A DNA stretch of 64,000 nt from Pandoraea capi (GTDB lineage: Bacteria; Pseudomonadota; Gammaproteobacteria; Burkholderiales; Burkholderiaceae), in assembly GCF_902459735.1 (NCBI RefSeq), contig NZ_CABPRV010000007.1, positions 233,749 through 297,748 of the forward strand, read 5' to 3'. Both the position numbers and the translations under genes were made by a program. Each line of letters begins with the position of its first letter. The first letter of the stretch is position 1. Shown in pieces: positions 16,193 through 25,552 of the stretch. The notes beneath the pieces were generated by a model. The model was not told the DNA's origin, did not search any database, and saw only the letters and a list, made by a program, of their open reading frames with translations.

Positions 16193-17342
16193 GAGCGATG
16201 TTTTGCCGCAAATGGATGGTGGATCGGCAGGCGTTGCTCTATCGCTCGACGATGTACTGGTGGGCCAGGGTTGTCTGACGTTTGCCGAAGGTGATATGGA
16301 CGTGTGCGTCGGCTGGTTGCGTGGGGGGGGCGAAGGACTGGTGGTAACGGCGCATGTTGACGAAGGCGTCGTCGGGCAGGTGCGCTTCTGGTGCGATGCG
16401 CAGCAGTGGGCGGACTGGATCGCGGCCAGTCTGCCGATGCCGTCATGGGAGGCGTTACCGCACGAGTGGCGTGCTAGCGCGGCGTCGCTCACGCTGGCAA
16501 CGGAGAGTACCGGCGACGTGCCGTCGGATTCTCTGCCGTCGTCCACTCCGCTCGACGCGTCATCGCCTGGGGATGAGCCTGAGTTGCATTGCACATCGCA
16601 GTCCGCTTCATCTTCTGTCTCATGCGCCATTTCGTGGCCCGATGCGGTGGCGATCGCACCTGAACGCGTCGAGACCCTCTGGCGCATGGGCATGGTGCTT
16701 GGACGTAACGGGCGGCAGTTGGCACTGCACTATCTCGACGGGGCCACGGCATGGTTGCTAACGCGCTGTGAGCGCGCCACGCCAGCGCACCGGCCGCTCG
16801 ACCCGTGCGGCTTTCCCGAACGGCATTGCGTGATGGCAGCAGGGTGGGCAGCGTTGCCCGCATCGTTGTGCGATGGACTGCTTGACGGCGGGGCGGTGTT
16901 GCTCGACGTTGCCGCCGACGTGACTGCCGGCGAGTATTGGCTGATCGACGGCGACGACGCCATCGCCATGCGTGACGGACAACCTGCCGGGCGGCATGTC
17001 GTTTCCCTTGATCGGGCGACCGACGGGGTTCGCGACGGGGGCGCGCTGGAATGCCCTCGACTCCTTGCGGTCATCGCGCAAAGGCAGATTCCCGTCCCGT
17101 GGCTGACGGCATGGCGATGCGGATATGAAACGGCACCACCGCCCACGACGCCGAGGGCGCTGACGCTCAACGGTATTGCCCTCTGGCGCGATGGCGCCCC
17201 CTGGAAAAGTGGTCGTCTGCTGCGTTTCGGAGACGGGCGCCTCGCCGTGCAGATCGAACCCGCGAATTTGGTGACGACGCCCAGCGCGCCCGACGCCATT
17301 TCGGGTCGTGACCCGATGGGCGTGGATTGCGCGACGTCCTAA
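16182..17342 (+). CDS. sctQ: T3SS cytoplasmic platform protein SctQ
   Basis: This 386-aa protein is at the sctQ position. Two SPOA-type regions are suggested by short strand-rich segments around residues 220-290 (LIDGDDAIAMRDGQPAG) and 300-375 (ALTLNGIALWRDGAPW, GDGRLAVQIEP). SctQ forms the cytoplasmic pods that sort substrates. In related systems a short C-terminal product is also made from an internal start. An in-frame ATG at 16968 is a weak candidate here, without a clear ribosome binding site. A run of eight G (16323-16330) lies within codons 48-50. Confidence 0.8.
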   Translation: MCPESDVLPQMDGGSAGVALSLDDVLVGQGCLTFAEGDMDVCVGWLRGGGEGLVVTAHVDEGVVGQVRFWCDAQQWADWIAASLPMPSWEALPHEWRASAASLTLATESTGDVPSDSLPSSTPLDASSPGDEPELHCTSQSASSSVSCAISWPDAVAIAPERVETLWRMGMVLGRNGRQLALHYLDGATAWLLTRCERATPAHRPLDPCGFPERHCVMAAGWAALPASLCDGLLDGGAVLLDVAADVTAGEYWLIDGDDAIAMRDGQPAGRHVVSLDRATDGVRDGGALECPRLLAVIAQRQIPVPWLTAWRCGYETAPPPTTPRALTLNGIALWRDGAPWKSGRLLRFGDGRLAVQIEPANLVTTPSAPDAISGRDPMGVDCATS

Positions 17343-17430
17343 CATTTCCCGAGACATTCTGCGTGTCGTCGCGCGCTATCACACGTTATCCCACGTCATC
17401 GCACGTTACCGGGCGTCCATTGGAGTTTGT

Positions 17431-18081
17431 ATGTCCCTGCTCGACCACCCGGTCCAGCTCATCGTATTGCTCACGCTGCTCTCGATCATGCCGTTGCTGG
17501 TGGTCCTGGGGACTGCGTTTCTGAAGCTGGCCGTCGTGTTCGCGCTGCTGCGCAATGCGTTGGGCACTCAGCAGATTCCACCCAATATCGCAATCTACGG
17601 CCTGTCCCTCGTGCTCACCTGTTTCATCATGGCGCCGGTCGCGTTCGATATCGAGGAGAACCTCGGCGCGCGTCCGGTGTCGCTATCTTCCAGAAGTTTC
17701 GTGGCCGACGTCGACGCCAGCGTACTCAGTCCGTACCGCAAGTTTCTTACCCGTCACACCGATCCCCGGCAACGCGACTTCTTCACGGGCCTCGGCAGCG
17801 AGACATGGCCCGAGGCGCATCGTGACCGGCTTGGCGCAGACTCCCTCCTCGTGCTGATGCCGGCGTTCGCGCTGAGTCAACTCGCCGAAGCCTTCAAGAT
17901 CGGTCTTCTGCTGTACTTGCCGTTCGTCGTGATCGATCTCGTCATTTCAAACATCCTGCTGGCGATGGGGATGATGATGGTCTCGCCCATGACCATCGCC
18001 TTGCCGTTCAAGCTGCTCATTTTCGTGATGATGAACGGCTGGGAGCAACTCGTGCGGCAGTTGATGCTGTCGTACGCATGA
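17431..18081 (+). CDS. sctR: T3SS export apparatus protein SctR
   Basis: This 216-aa FliP/SctR-family protein has four hydrophobic segments. The conserved blocks are LLTLLSIMPLLVVLGTAFLK, FALLRNALGTQQIPPN, and the C-terminal VIDLVISNILLAMGMMMVSP. It forms the pentameric core of the export gate with SctS and SctT. The ATG at 17431 follows TTGGAG. The 88-bp gap after sctQ has no visible gene. Confidence 0.97.
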   Translation: MSLLDHPVQLIVLLTLLSIMPLLVVLGTAFLKLAVVFALLRNALGTQQIPPNIAIYGLSLVLTCFIMAPVAFDIEENLGARPVSLSSRSFVADVDASVLSPYRKFLTRHTDPRQRDFFTGLGSETWPEAHRDRLGADSLLVLMPAFALSQLAEAFKIGLLLYLPFVVIDLVISNILLAMGMMMVSPMTIALPFKLLIFVMMNGWEQLVRQLMLSYA

Positions 18082-18100
18082 CGGCGCGCAGGGCTGGCCG

Positions 18101-18367
18101 ATGAGTGAAGCCATCGTCGTCAATCTCACGAGCGAAATGCTCTGGCTCACGCTGCTGATGTCGCTGCCAACCGTCGTCGTCGCCTCGGCCGTGGGGGTGC
18201 TTGTCTCACTCGTGCAGGCGCTCACGCAGGTGCAGGATCAGACCGTGCAGTTCCTCATCAAGCTGATCGCCGTGTCGGTCACGCTGGCCGCGACCTACGC
18301 ATGGATGGGGCACGTTCTGCTTAACTACGCTGGCAATGCGTTCGCGCAGATCAGCCGGATGGGGTGA
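18101..18367 (+). CDS. sctS: T3SS export apparatus protein SctS
   Basis: This 88-aa FliQ/SctS protein has two transmembrane hairpin helices and the conserved stretch VGVLVSLVQALTQVQDQT. Four copies wrap the SctR-SctT complex in known systems. It starts 20 nt after sctR, and its stop overlaps the GTG proposed for sctT. Confidence 0.97.
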   Translation: MSEAIVVNLTSEMLWLTLLMSLPTVVVASAVGVLVSLVQALTQVQDQTVQFLIKLIAVSVTLAATYAWMGHVLLNYAGNAFAQISRMG

Positions 18368-19191
18368 AGGCCATGCTGACGACCTCCGGTACTTTGCTCG
18401 CTCCGCTGTGGACCGATCTGTTCGGCTGGCTGCTGGCGTGGGGCGTGGCGATGCTGCGTCCACTCGGCATTGCGATGCTGCTGCCGGTGCTCTCCGTCGG
18501 CATGCTCGGCGCGGGTCTGTTGCGTAACGCACTCGTGCTGGCGCTGGCACTGCCTGTCGTCTCACTTGTGCACGCCACGTCGGAAATGCCGACGCAGTGG
18601 GGGGCGTGGGCATCGCTCATCTTGCGCGAGCTTTGCATCGGCGGGCTGCTCGGGTTCGTCGCGACGCTACCGTTCTGGGCCGTCGACATGACAGGGTACG
18701 TGATCGATACGATGCGTGGCGCCTCGATGGCCAGCGTGCTGAACCCGCTCATGGGCGCGCAATCGTCGATCTTCGGTATCGCCCTCACCCAGATGCTCTG
18801 TGTGCTGTTCTTCGTGACGCCGGCGGCACACGCGGTACTCACGGCGCTCTACGACTCTTACATTGTCCTGCCGGTCGGCAGTGGGTGGCGTTGGGAGGCG
18901 GCGTCGCAGGCGTGGTTGCTGTCGCTGTGGCAGGCGATGCAGGTCATGTGCGTCGCTGTCGCGTTGCCTGCGATGGTCGTGATGGTGCTCGTCGACATGT
19001 CGATGGGCTTCGTGAATCGCGCCGCGCAGCAACTCAACGTGTTCTTCCTCGCCATGCCGGTCAAGAGCGCCATGGCGTTGCTCGTGACGGTGGCGAGTCT
19101 GCCGTTTGCCATCGCCGTGCCGCTTGCGCACTGGTATCGCCTGCCCGAAGTGTTTCGGGCGTGGTCTGCGATGGTGCTACCAGCGTCGTGA
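18364..19191 (+). CDS. sctT: T3SS export apparatus protein SctT
   Basis: This 275-aa FliR/SctT-family protein has about six membrane segments. Family landmarks include RELCIGGLLGF, a loop near GASMASVLNPL, and VDMSMGFVNRAAQQLNVFFL with the PVKS motif. The single SctT subunit caps the SctR5-SctS4 channel entrance. A GTG at 18364 gives a GTGA overlap with sctS; an ATG at 18373 is the alternative. Confidence 0.95.
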   Translation: MKAMLTTSGTLLAPLWTDLFGWLLAWGVAMLRPLGIAMLLPVLSVGMLGAGLLRNALVLALALPVVSLVHATSEMPTQWGAWASLILRELCIGGLLGFVATLPFWAVDMTGYVIDTMRGASMASVLNPLMGAQSSIFGIALTQMLCVLFFVTPAAHAVLTALYDSYIVLPVGSGWRWEAASQAWLLSLWQAMQVMCVAVALPAMVVMVLVDMSMGFVNRAAQQLNVFFLAMPVKSAMALLVTVASLPFAIAVPLAHWYRLPEVFRAWSAMVLPAS

Positions 19192-19198
19192 GGCACGC

Positions 19199-20299
19199 AT
19201 GAGCGAAAAGAACCTGCCCCCGACGCCCAAGAAGATCGACGACGCGCGCAAGAAGGGACGCGTTGCCAAGAGCGCCGATCTTGCCGTCTGCATGCAACTC
19301 GGCGCGGTGCTCGCCTGGCTGATGTTCGAGGGACCGGCGCTTCACGATGCGCTGCAAGCGCTTGTCTCGCGCATGCTGCTTGTACTGCGTGACCCCGTCG
19401 ACGAAGCCGTGCAGGGCATGCTCGGCCCGTCGTTATTGATTTTCGTCCGCTTCACCGGTGGTCTCGCGATTCTGCTGATCGTGACCACATGGCTGGCGAT
19501 GGTGCTGCAAGTCGGCGCGCTGGTCGCGCCCGAAGCGATCCGTCCCAAGTACGAGCGCATTGATCCCGTGGCCAAGGCGAAGCAGTTGTTTTCGATGCAG
19601 TCGCTTTTCGAATTCGGCAAGTCGTTGATCAAGGTCGCCGTGCTGGGCGTGGTGTTTTTCTATCTGATTCGGCATTACACGCCATCGCTCGCCGTGCTGC
19701 CGCAATGTGGCCCGGCATGCGGGCTGGCACTCACGGTCAGGCTGTTGTTCTGGTTGATGGCGGTGCTGGTGGTGGCGTACGTGGTGTTCGGCGGGCTCGA
19801 CTTTGCGTATCAGAAGTATCAGCTCCGCAAGCAGCTCATGATGTCTCACGATGAAATCAAGCGGGAGTCGAAGGAAGTCGAGGGCAATCGCGAGATCAAG
19901 AACAAGCGGCGCGATATCCACAGGGAGACGATCGAGAGCGGCAGTCTGTCGAGCAACGTCAAACGATCGACGGCGGTGGTGCGCAATCCGACCCGGCTTG
20001 CGATCTGCCTGCGCTATGTTCCCGGGGAGACGGCGGTGCCGCTGGTCATCGAGAAGGGGCGCAGCGAACGCGCTCGCACGATTGTGCGTATCGCCGAGCG
20101 TGAAGGGGTGCCGGTGGTCGAGCATGTGCCGGTGGCGCGTCGATTGATGGAAGACGTCGAGATTGATGCCCCGATTCCCCCCGACCTGTTCGATGCCGTC
20201 GCCGCGATATTGCGTCTGGCGCTCGATCTTCCTTACGAGGTGCAGGCAACGTCAGAGACGGACGCCCCTCGGCATCCTGCGCCGGGAGACGTGGCATGA
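19199..20299 (+). CDS. sctU: T3SS switch protein SctU with NPTR instead of NPTH
   Basis: This 366-aa FlhB/SctU-family protein has four transmembrane helices in the first 210 residues, then a cytoplasmic domain. The N-terminus (KNLPPTPKKIDDARKKG) is canonical. The autocleavage site, normally Asn-Pro-Thr-His, reads Asn-Pro-Thr-Arg (STAVVRNPTRLAICLRY); the codons are AAT CCG ACC CGG. Asn and Pro, which carry out the self-cleavage, are kept. Cleavage changes substrate preference from rod/needle to later substrates. The start is 7 nt after sctT, and the stop overlaps the next gene (ATGA). Confidence 0.95.
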   Translation: MSEKNLPPTPKKIDDARKKGRVAKSADLAVCMQLGAVLAWLMFEGPALHDALQALVSRMLLVLRDPVDEAVQGMLGPSLLIFVRFTGGLAILLIVTTWLAMVLQVGALVAPEAIRPKYERIDPVAKAKQLFSMQSLFEFGKSLIKVAVLGVVFFYLIRHYTPSLAVLPQCGPACGLALTVRLLFWLMAVLVVAYVVFGGLDFAYQKYQLRKQLMMSHDEIKRESKEVEGNREIKNKRRDIHRETIESGSLSSNVKRSTAVVRNPTRLAICLRYVPGETAVPLVIEKGRSERARTIVRIAEREGVPVVEHVPVARRLMEDVEIDAPIPPDLFDAVAAILRLALDLPYEVQATSETDAPRHPAPGDVA

Positions 20300-21696
20300 G
20301 CGCCCCGTCGATGCTGTCGTTGCACCGCGTGTGGCGGATCGTCGTCCTCGTCTCGGCAGCGCTGATGTTGAGCGGACTCCCGACGAGAGCCGCGGATCTT
20401 GGGCTGTTGCCCCATCATCCCCGTCTGGCTGACGCGCAGATCGCTGTGCCGGTCGTCAGCGCTTTGGCGCGTGGGGCGAGCGTGGAACTTCGCGCTACCC
20501 AGGGGGGCGAGGCCACCCTCAGTGAGGCGGCCGGCGATTCATCACGTGACGGCAAACGCGCGTTGCCCGATGATCCGCGCGAGGCGGCCAGGCGTCTGGT
20601 GTCATCGTTTCGCGAGCCGGACGTGGAGACGCCGGTGGCTATCGCGTCCCCAAGGTCGTTGCCTGACGGCGAGGTGAATTCGAGGGGGCGTGGTGCCTCG
20701 GATGGGGCTACGGGCGGTCTGATAGACGCACCGGGGAACGTATCCATATCGACGTCGGTCGCCGCGCAGTCCACAACCTTGACGTCCGCCGAAAGTCAGC
20801 CCTCCGCAACGCTCCCCTTCGACACCCTCGTGCGACGCGCTGCGTATGCCAGCTCGGTCGACGCGGCGTTACTGCACGCGATTATCGACACTGAGTCGGG
20901 ATACGACCCGCAGGCGGTGTCCGAGCGCGGCGCCATCGGGCTGATGCAGGTCCTGCCCCGCACCGGCCAGCGCTTCGGGGTGCGGCGTCTTGAGGATCCT
21001 GCCGAGAATGTGAGGGCGGGGGCGTCGTACGTGCGCTGGTTACTCTCGCGATTCGACGGCGACGTTAGCCTCGCGCTTGCGGCCTACAACGCGGGAGAGG
21101 GGGCCGTACTGCGCTATGGGCGTCAGGTGCCGCCGTATCCGGAGACGCAGAAGTATGTCCGCAAGGTCATGGCGGGCTATTCGCGGCTACGTGAGGCGGG
21201 CGTGGCAGAGGGCGCTGTCGTGGCTGGCGTGGCAGGTACGCCGCATGCGCACGGTATGCCCGGTGCCGCCGGAGGGCCTGCCAACACGGCGCGGGCGTAT
21301 GCACCTGCCTCAACGTCGTCCCGATCGCCCCTTGCTACGGCGGTACGTGGTGACGGGGTCGCAGGCATGGCGTCGGCGAAGGACGGGGATGGTATCCGCG
21401 GCACGGCTAACGGCGCCGTCACCAGCGCTGGCAAAAAGGCGGACAACCGCACGGAAAGCGTCAAAACCCCCAGCGCCGCCGACCAGAAGGCCGACCGCGC
21501 GTGGCGTTTGCTACGGGGTTTGGGGGCGTTGATTACACGCAGCCCTTCCGCAGACGCCGCGAGGCCCGCCGGGCATGCCGCCCGGGACCGCGATCAGCCG
21601 GCGGTCGTCATGCCGTCGCGCGTGCGCGAGCGAGTCACCGGCGCCGCGCTGGGGCCCGCCGGGCGGGACGCCCGAGCGTCCGCGCTTCCGGGGTAA
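20296..21696 (+). CDS. T3SS-associated lytic transglycosylase
   Basis: This 466-aa protein has a signal peptide (VVLVSAALMLSGLPTRA) and then a 140-residue spacer. A family 1 SLT domain fills about 180-300, with the catalytic Glu in IDTESGYDPQAVS and the motifs GAIGLMQVLP and LALAAYNAGEGAV. A long Ala/Gly/Arg-rich tail follows and looks disordered. Such enzymes (IagB, EtgA) open the peptidoglycan for the secretion apparatus. Translation is coupled to sctU by ATGA. The stop abuts the stop of the convergent gst gene with no bases between. Confidence 0.9.
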   Translation: MSAPSMLSLHRVWRIVVLVSAALMLSGLPTRAADLGLLPHHPRLADAQIAVPVVSALARGASVELRATQGGEATLSEAAGDSSRDGKRALPDDPREAARRLVSSFREPDVETPVAIASPRSLPDGEVNSRGRGASDGATGGLIDAPGNVSISTSVAAQSTTLTSAESQPSATLPFDTLVRRAAYASSVDAALLHAIIDTESGYDPQAVSERGAIGLMQVLPRTGQRFGVRRLEDPAENVRAGASYVRWLLSRFDGDVSLALAAYNAGEGAVLRYGRQVPPYPETQKYVRKVMAGYSRLREAGVAEGAVVAGVAGTPHAHGMPGAAGGPANTARAYAPASTSSRSPLATAVRGDGVAGMASAKDGDGIRGTANGAVTSAGKKADNRTESVKTPSAADQKADRAWRLLRGLGALITRSPSADAARPAGHAARDRDQPAVVMPSRVRERVTGAALGPAGRDARASALPG

Positions 21697-22341
21697 TCAG
21701 AGGGCCGGGGCGGTGACTGGTGCAGGCGCTGCGTTGGTCGGAACGGTATCCGCGACCGAAGGGCGGGCGGACATGCGCTCGAAATGGCGGGCGAGGTTGG
21801 GGTGCGTGTCGCGCCAGTCGATCTCCGGATAGCGGAAATCGAGGTAACCCAGCGAGCAGACCACGGCCACGTCGGCCAGCGTGAGGCGGTTGCCCGCGCA
21901 CCACTGACGTTCATCGAGCCCGCGTGCCATGGCGCGCAGGCTTTCCCGGATCTTGCCCAACTGACGGTCGATGAACTTCTGGGAGCGCGATGCCTCGTCG
22001 TGGTACATGCATTCGACGCGAATCTGCACGGCGGCGTCCGTCACGCCGTCGGCCAGGGCCTCCCAGCAGCGCACTTCGGCGCGTTCGCGGCCAGACGGGG
22101 GGATGAGCTTGCCGACCGGGGACAGCGTGTCGAGATACTCGCAGATCACCCGGGAGTCGAACACGGCTTCGCCGTCTTCCATCACCAGACACGGCACTTT
22201 GCCGATCGGGTTCGACTCCTGAATGCGGGTGTCGTCCGCCCAGACGTTCTCGAGCTCGAGCTTGTAATCGAGCTTTTTCTCCGCCAGCACGATGCGGACT
22301 TTACGAACGTAGGGACTGGCGAGGGCACCGATCAACTTCAT
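21697..22341 (-). CDS. Glutathione S-transferase family protein
   Basis: This 214-aa protein has an N-terminal thioredoxin-like domain (MKLIGALASPYVRKVRIVLA; the cis-Pro and ES-type site appear as VPCLVMEDGEAVFDSRVI). An all-helical C-terminal domain contains LTLADVAVVCSLGYLDFR. It probably conjugates glutathione to electrophiles or acts as a disulfide reductase, with Ser near residue 9 as the likely active residue. AAGGA precedes the ATG at 22341. This is the first gene outside the T3SS locus. Confidence 0.9.
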   Translation of the reverse strand: MKLIGALASPYVRKVRIVLAEKKLDYKLELENVWADDTRIQESNPIGKVPCLVMEDGEAVFDSRVICEYLDTLSPVGKLIPPSGRERAEVRCWEALADGVTDAAVQIRVECMYHDEASRSQKFIDRQLGKIRESLRAMARGLDERQWCAGNRLTLADVAVVCSLGYLDFRYPEIDWRDTHPNLARHFERMSARPSVADTVPTNAAPAPVTAPAL

Positions 22342-22415
22342 GTGAATCCTTGATAAATCGCTGTAGCGCGGGGGAGAGTATAACGTGCGGGATGGCCGGG
22401 GCCGGGGAATGGTAA

Positions 22416-23855
<1,440 letters not shown>

Positions 23856-23901
23856 GTCGCACCACAGCCGCGCCACGCGCTTTTTTATCCGTCGTATCGA
23901 A

Positions 23902-23926
23902 ACGGGCCGCTTCTGCGGCCCGTTTT
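23902..23926 (+). terminator. Terminator after purB
   Basis: A 9-bp perfect stem (ACGGGCCGC / GCGGCCCGT) with a 4-nt loop is followed by TTTT. It lies 46 bp after the purB stop. Confidence 0.85.
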
Positions 23927-24021
23927 GCATGGTTCGTCCCCTTGCGCTTCGGTACGTCCCCGCCCCCTCGATTTCCCCCGCATTTCTCCCGTTACGTCTC
24001 CGTACGTGGTGCCTATGGACG

Positions 24022-24053
24022 GCTTCTGTCCCGCTTCTGTCCGGCTTCTGTCC
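24022..24053 (+). repeat. Three 11-bp direct repeats upstream of cytochrome c' gene
   Basis: GCTTCTGTCC occurs three times with an 11-bp period, i.e. on the same face of the helix. The array lies about 80 bp upstream of the cytochrome c' start, in the 274-bp purB-cytochrome gap, where nothing else but the purB terminator is seen. Confidence 0.85.
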
Positions 24054-24129
24054 TTATGACAACGGTGTCATACGAGTACGCAAGTTGGTGTGTATCATAG
24101 CCCCACAAACCATAAGGAGAACCCCACAA

Positions 24130-24588
24130 ATGAAGTTCACTCTCGCAGTTGCAGCGCTTGCTGCTACCGCAGCTATCGTCGTGCCGGCTGTCGCGCAAGC
24201 GCAGTTCGCCAAAGCCGACGACGCCGTGGAGTATCGTCAGTCGGCCCTTTTCCTGCTGGGTAACCACTTCGGCCGTATCGGCGCTGTCGTGAAGGGCGAT
24301 GCGCCGTTCAACAAGGACGACGTCGCGAAGAACGCCGAGCTTGTCGCCACGCTCTCGAAGCTGCCGTGGCCGGCTTTCGAAGGCGGTCAGACGAACGGCA
24401 AGAGCAAAGCCAAGCCGGAAGTCTTCTCCGACAAGGCGAAGTTCAGGGACGCGGCCAACAAGATGGAGACGGCCGTCGCGCAGCTCAACACCGTGGCCAA
24501 GGGCGGCGACCTCGCGTCGATCAAGACCGCATTCGGCGAAGCTGCGCAAACCTGCAAGAGCTGCCACGACAACTTCCGCGCGAAGTAA
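24130..24588 (+). CDS. Cytochrome c' (class II c-type cytochrome)
   Basis: This 152-aa periplasmic protein has a Sec signal peptide (cleavage after VAQA), a four-helix body and the C-terminal haem site CKSCH typical of class II cytochromes. These proteins bind nitric oxide and can protect against nitrosative stress or carry electrons. The ATG follows AAGGAGAA. The convergent neighbour is a diheme cytochrome b561, a pairing common in proteobacteria. Confidence 0.93.
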   Translation: MKFTLAVAALAATAAIVVPAVAQAQFAKADDAVEYRQSALFLLGNHFGRIGAVVKGDAPFNKDDVAKNAELVATLSKLPWPAFEGGQTNGKSKAKPEVFSDKAKFRDAANKMETAVAQLNTVAKGGDLASIKTAFGEAAQTCKSCHDNFRAK

Positions 24589-24609
24589 GCCGTCTGGCCG
24601 TTCCTATGG

Positions 24610-24641
24610 AAAAGCCGGTCGTTTTCGAGCGAACGGCTTTT
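24610..24641. terminator. Bidirectional terminator between cytochrome genes
   Basis: An imperfect inverted repeat with AAAAGCCG on the left and CGGCTTTT on the right lies between convergent genes. It can supply a T-run in either direction. Confidence 0.65.
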
Positions 24642-24672
24642 ACTTTTGCCGCGACGATTTTGCCCCGCAGGG

Positions 24673-25368
24673 TCAGTAGGACGGCAATGCCGCGACGGCC
24701 GGGGCCAGATTCACGATCCGATACACCAGCGCCGAAGCCAGCACGATCAGCACCAGCGCGCCCACGCGTACGCGCCAGTCGTCGCGTGCGGGAAGCACCG
24801 GCCCGGTGAGTTTCTTGTCCCCGAGGATCATCGGCTTGATCAGGTCCTTCTTGCGGGCAACGCGGTAGTACACGATCGCCAGCACATGCAGCGCCACGAG
24901 CGCGATCAGCACCCATTGATTGCGCAGATGCCAGCCGGTGAGCATATCGCTGGTGTCCTTGTCGATGAACTTGACGAGGGGGCCGTCGTTGAAAATGTCG
25001 TCGTTCGAGAACAGACCCAGTCCGACCTGAATGCCGAAGAAGAGCAGCATGGCGACGACTGACAAGCCGCCGAGCGGCGTATGGCCCGCAAAACGCCCCT
25101 CGGTGCCCAAACCGTCGCGGCCATCGCGCAACGACCGGAAGAACGTACGCGGACCGGTGACGAACGCCGAGAAACGGGCATAACGCGGACCGGCCACACC
25201 CCACACGAGACGGAAGATCAGCAGCGCGAGCACCGCGTATCCGCACCAGAAGTGGTAGATCATCGCGTTGCCGCCGGTCTTGGCCGTCACGTAGGCTGCT
25301 ACCGCCAGTACGACAAACGACCAGTGGAACAGACGAGTGGGCAAGTCCCAGATGCGGATCGGCTTCAT
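24673..25368 (-). CDS. Cytochrome b561 family membrane protein
   Basis: This 231-aa protein of the bacterial cytochrome b561/NiFe-hydrogenase b-subunit family has four to five membrane helices. Haem-ligand histidines are visible in LFHWSFVVLA, MIYHFWCGYAVL, GWHLRNQWVLI and ALHVLAIVYY. It probably passes electrons between the quinone pool and a periplasmic c-type cytochrome; the adjacent cytochrome c' is a possible partner. Confidence 0.9.
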   Translation of the reverse strand: MKPIRIWDLPTRLFHWSFVVLAVAAYVTAKTGGNAMIYHFWCGYAVLALLIFRLVWGVAGPRYARFSAFVTGPRTFFRSLRDGRDGLGTEGRFAGHTPLGGLSVVAMLLFFGIQVGLGLFSNDDIFNDGPLVKFIDKDTSDMLTGWHLRNQWVLIALVALHVLAIVYYRVARKKDLIKPMILGDKKLTGPVLPARDDWRVRVGALVLIVLASALVYRIVNLAPAVAALPSY

Positions 25369-25552
25369 TGGCGTGAAATTTCGTAAATAGCGAATTTCGC
25401 GAGACTACCGCAAGCCCGTGACGCCTGCACGTTCAGGCGGCAACGGGCCATGTTGGGGGATTTCCCGCGCCGCGTGACGGGCGTTCGCTGTCAGGCTGAC
25501 GGACATTCTCCATGCATGTCCCGCCTGCGCCTGCGCACGTGGCCGCCCGCTC

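Noticed and set aside
16968-17342. Internal start producing a short SctQ-C protein
   Set aside because: An in-frame ATG exists, but no Shine-Dalgarno sequence is visible, so it is mentioned only as a possibility under sctQ.
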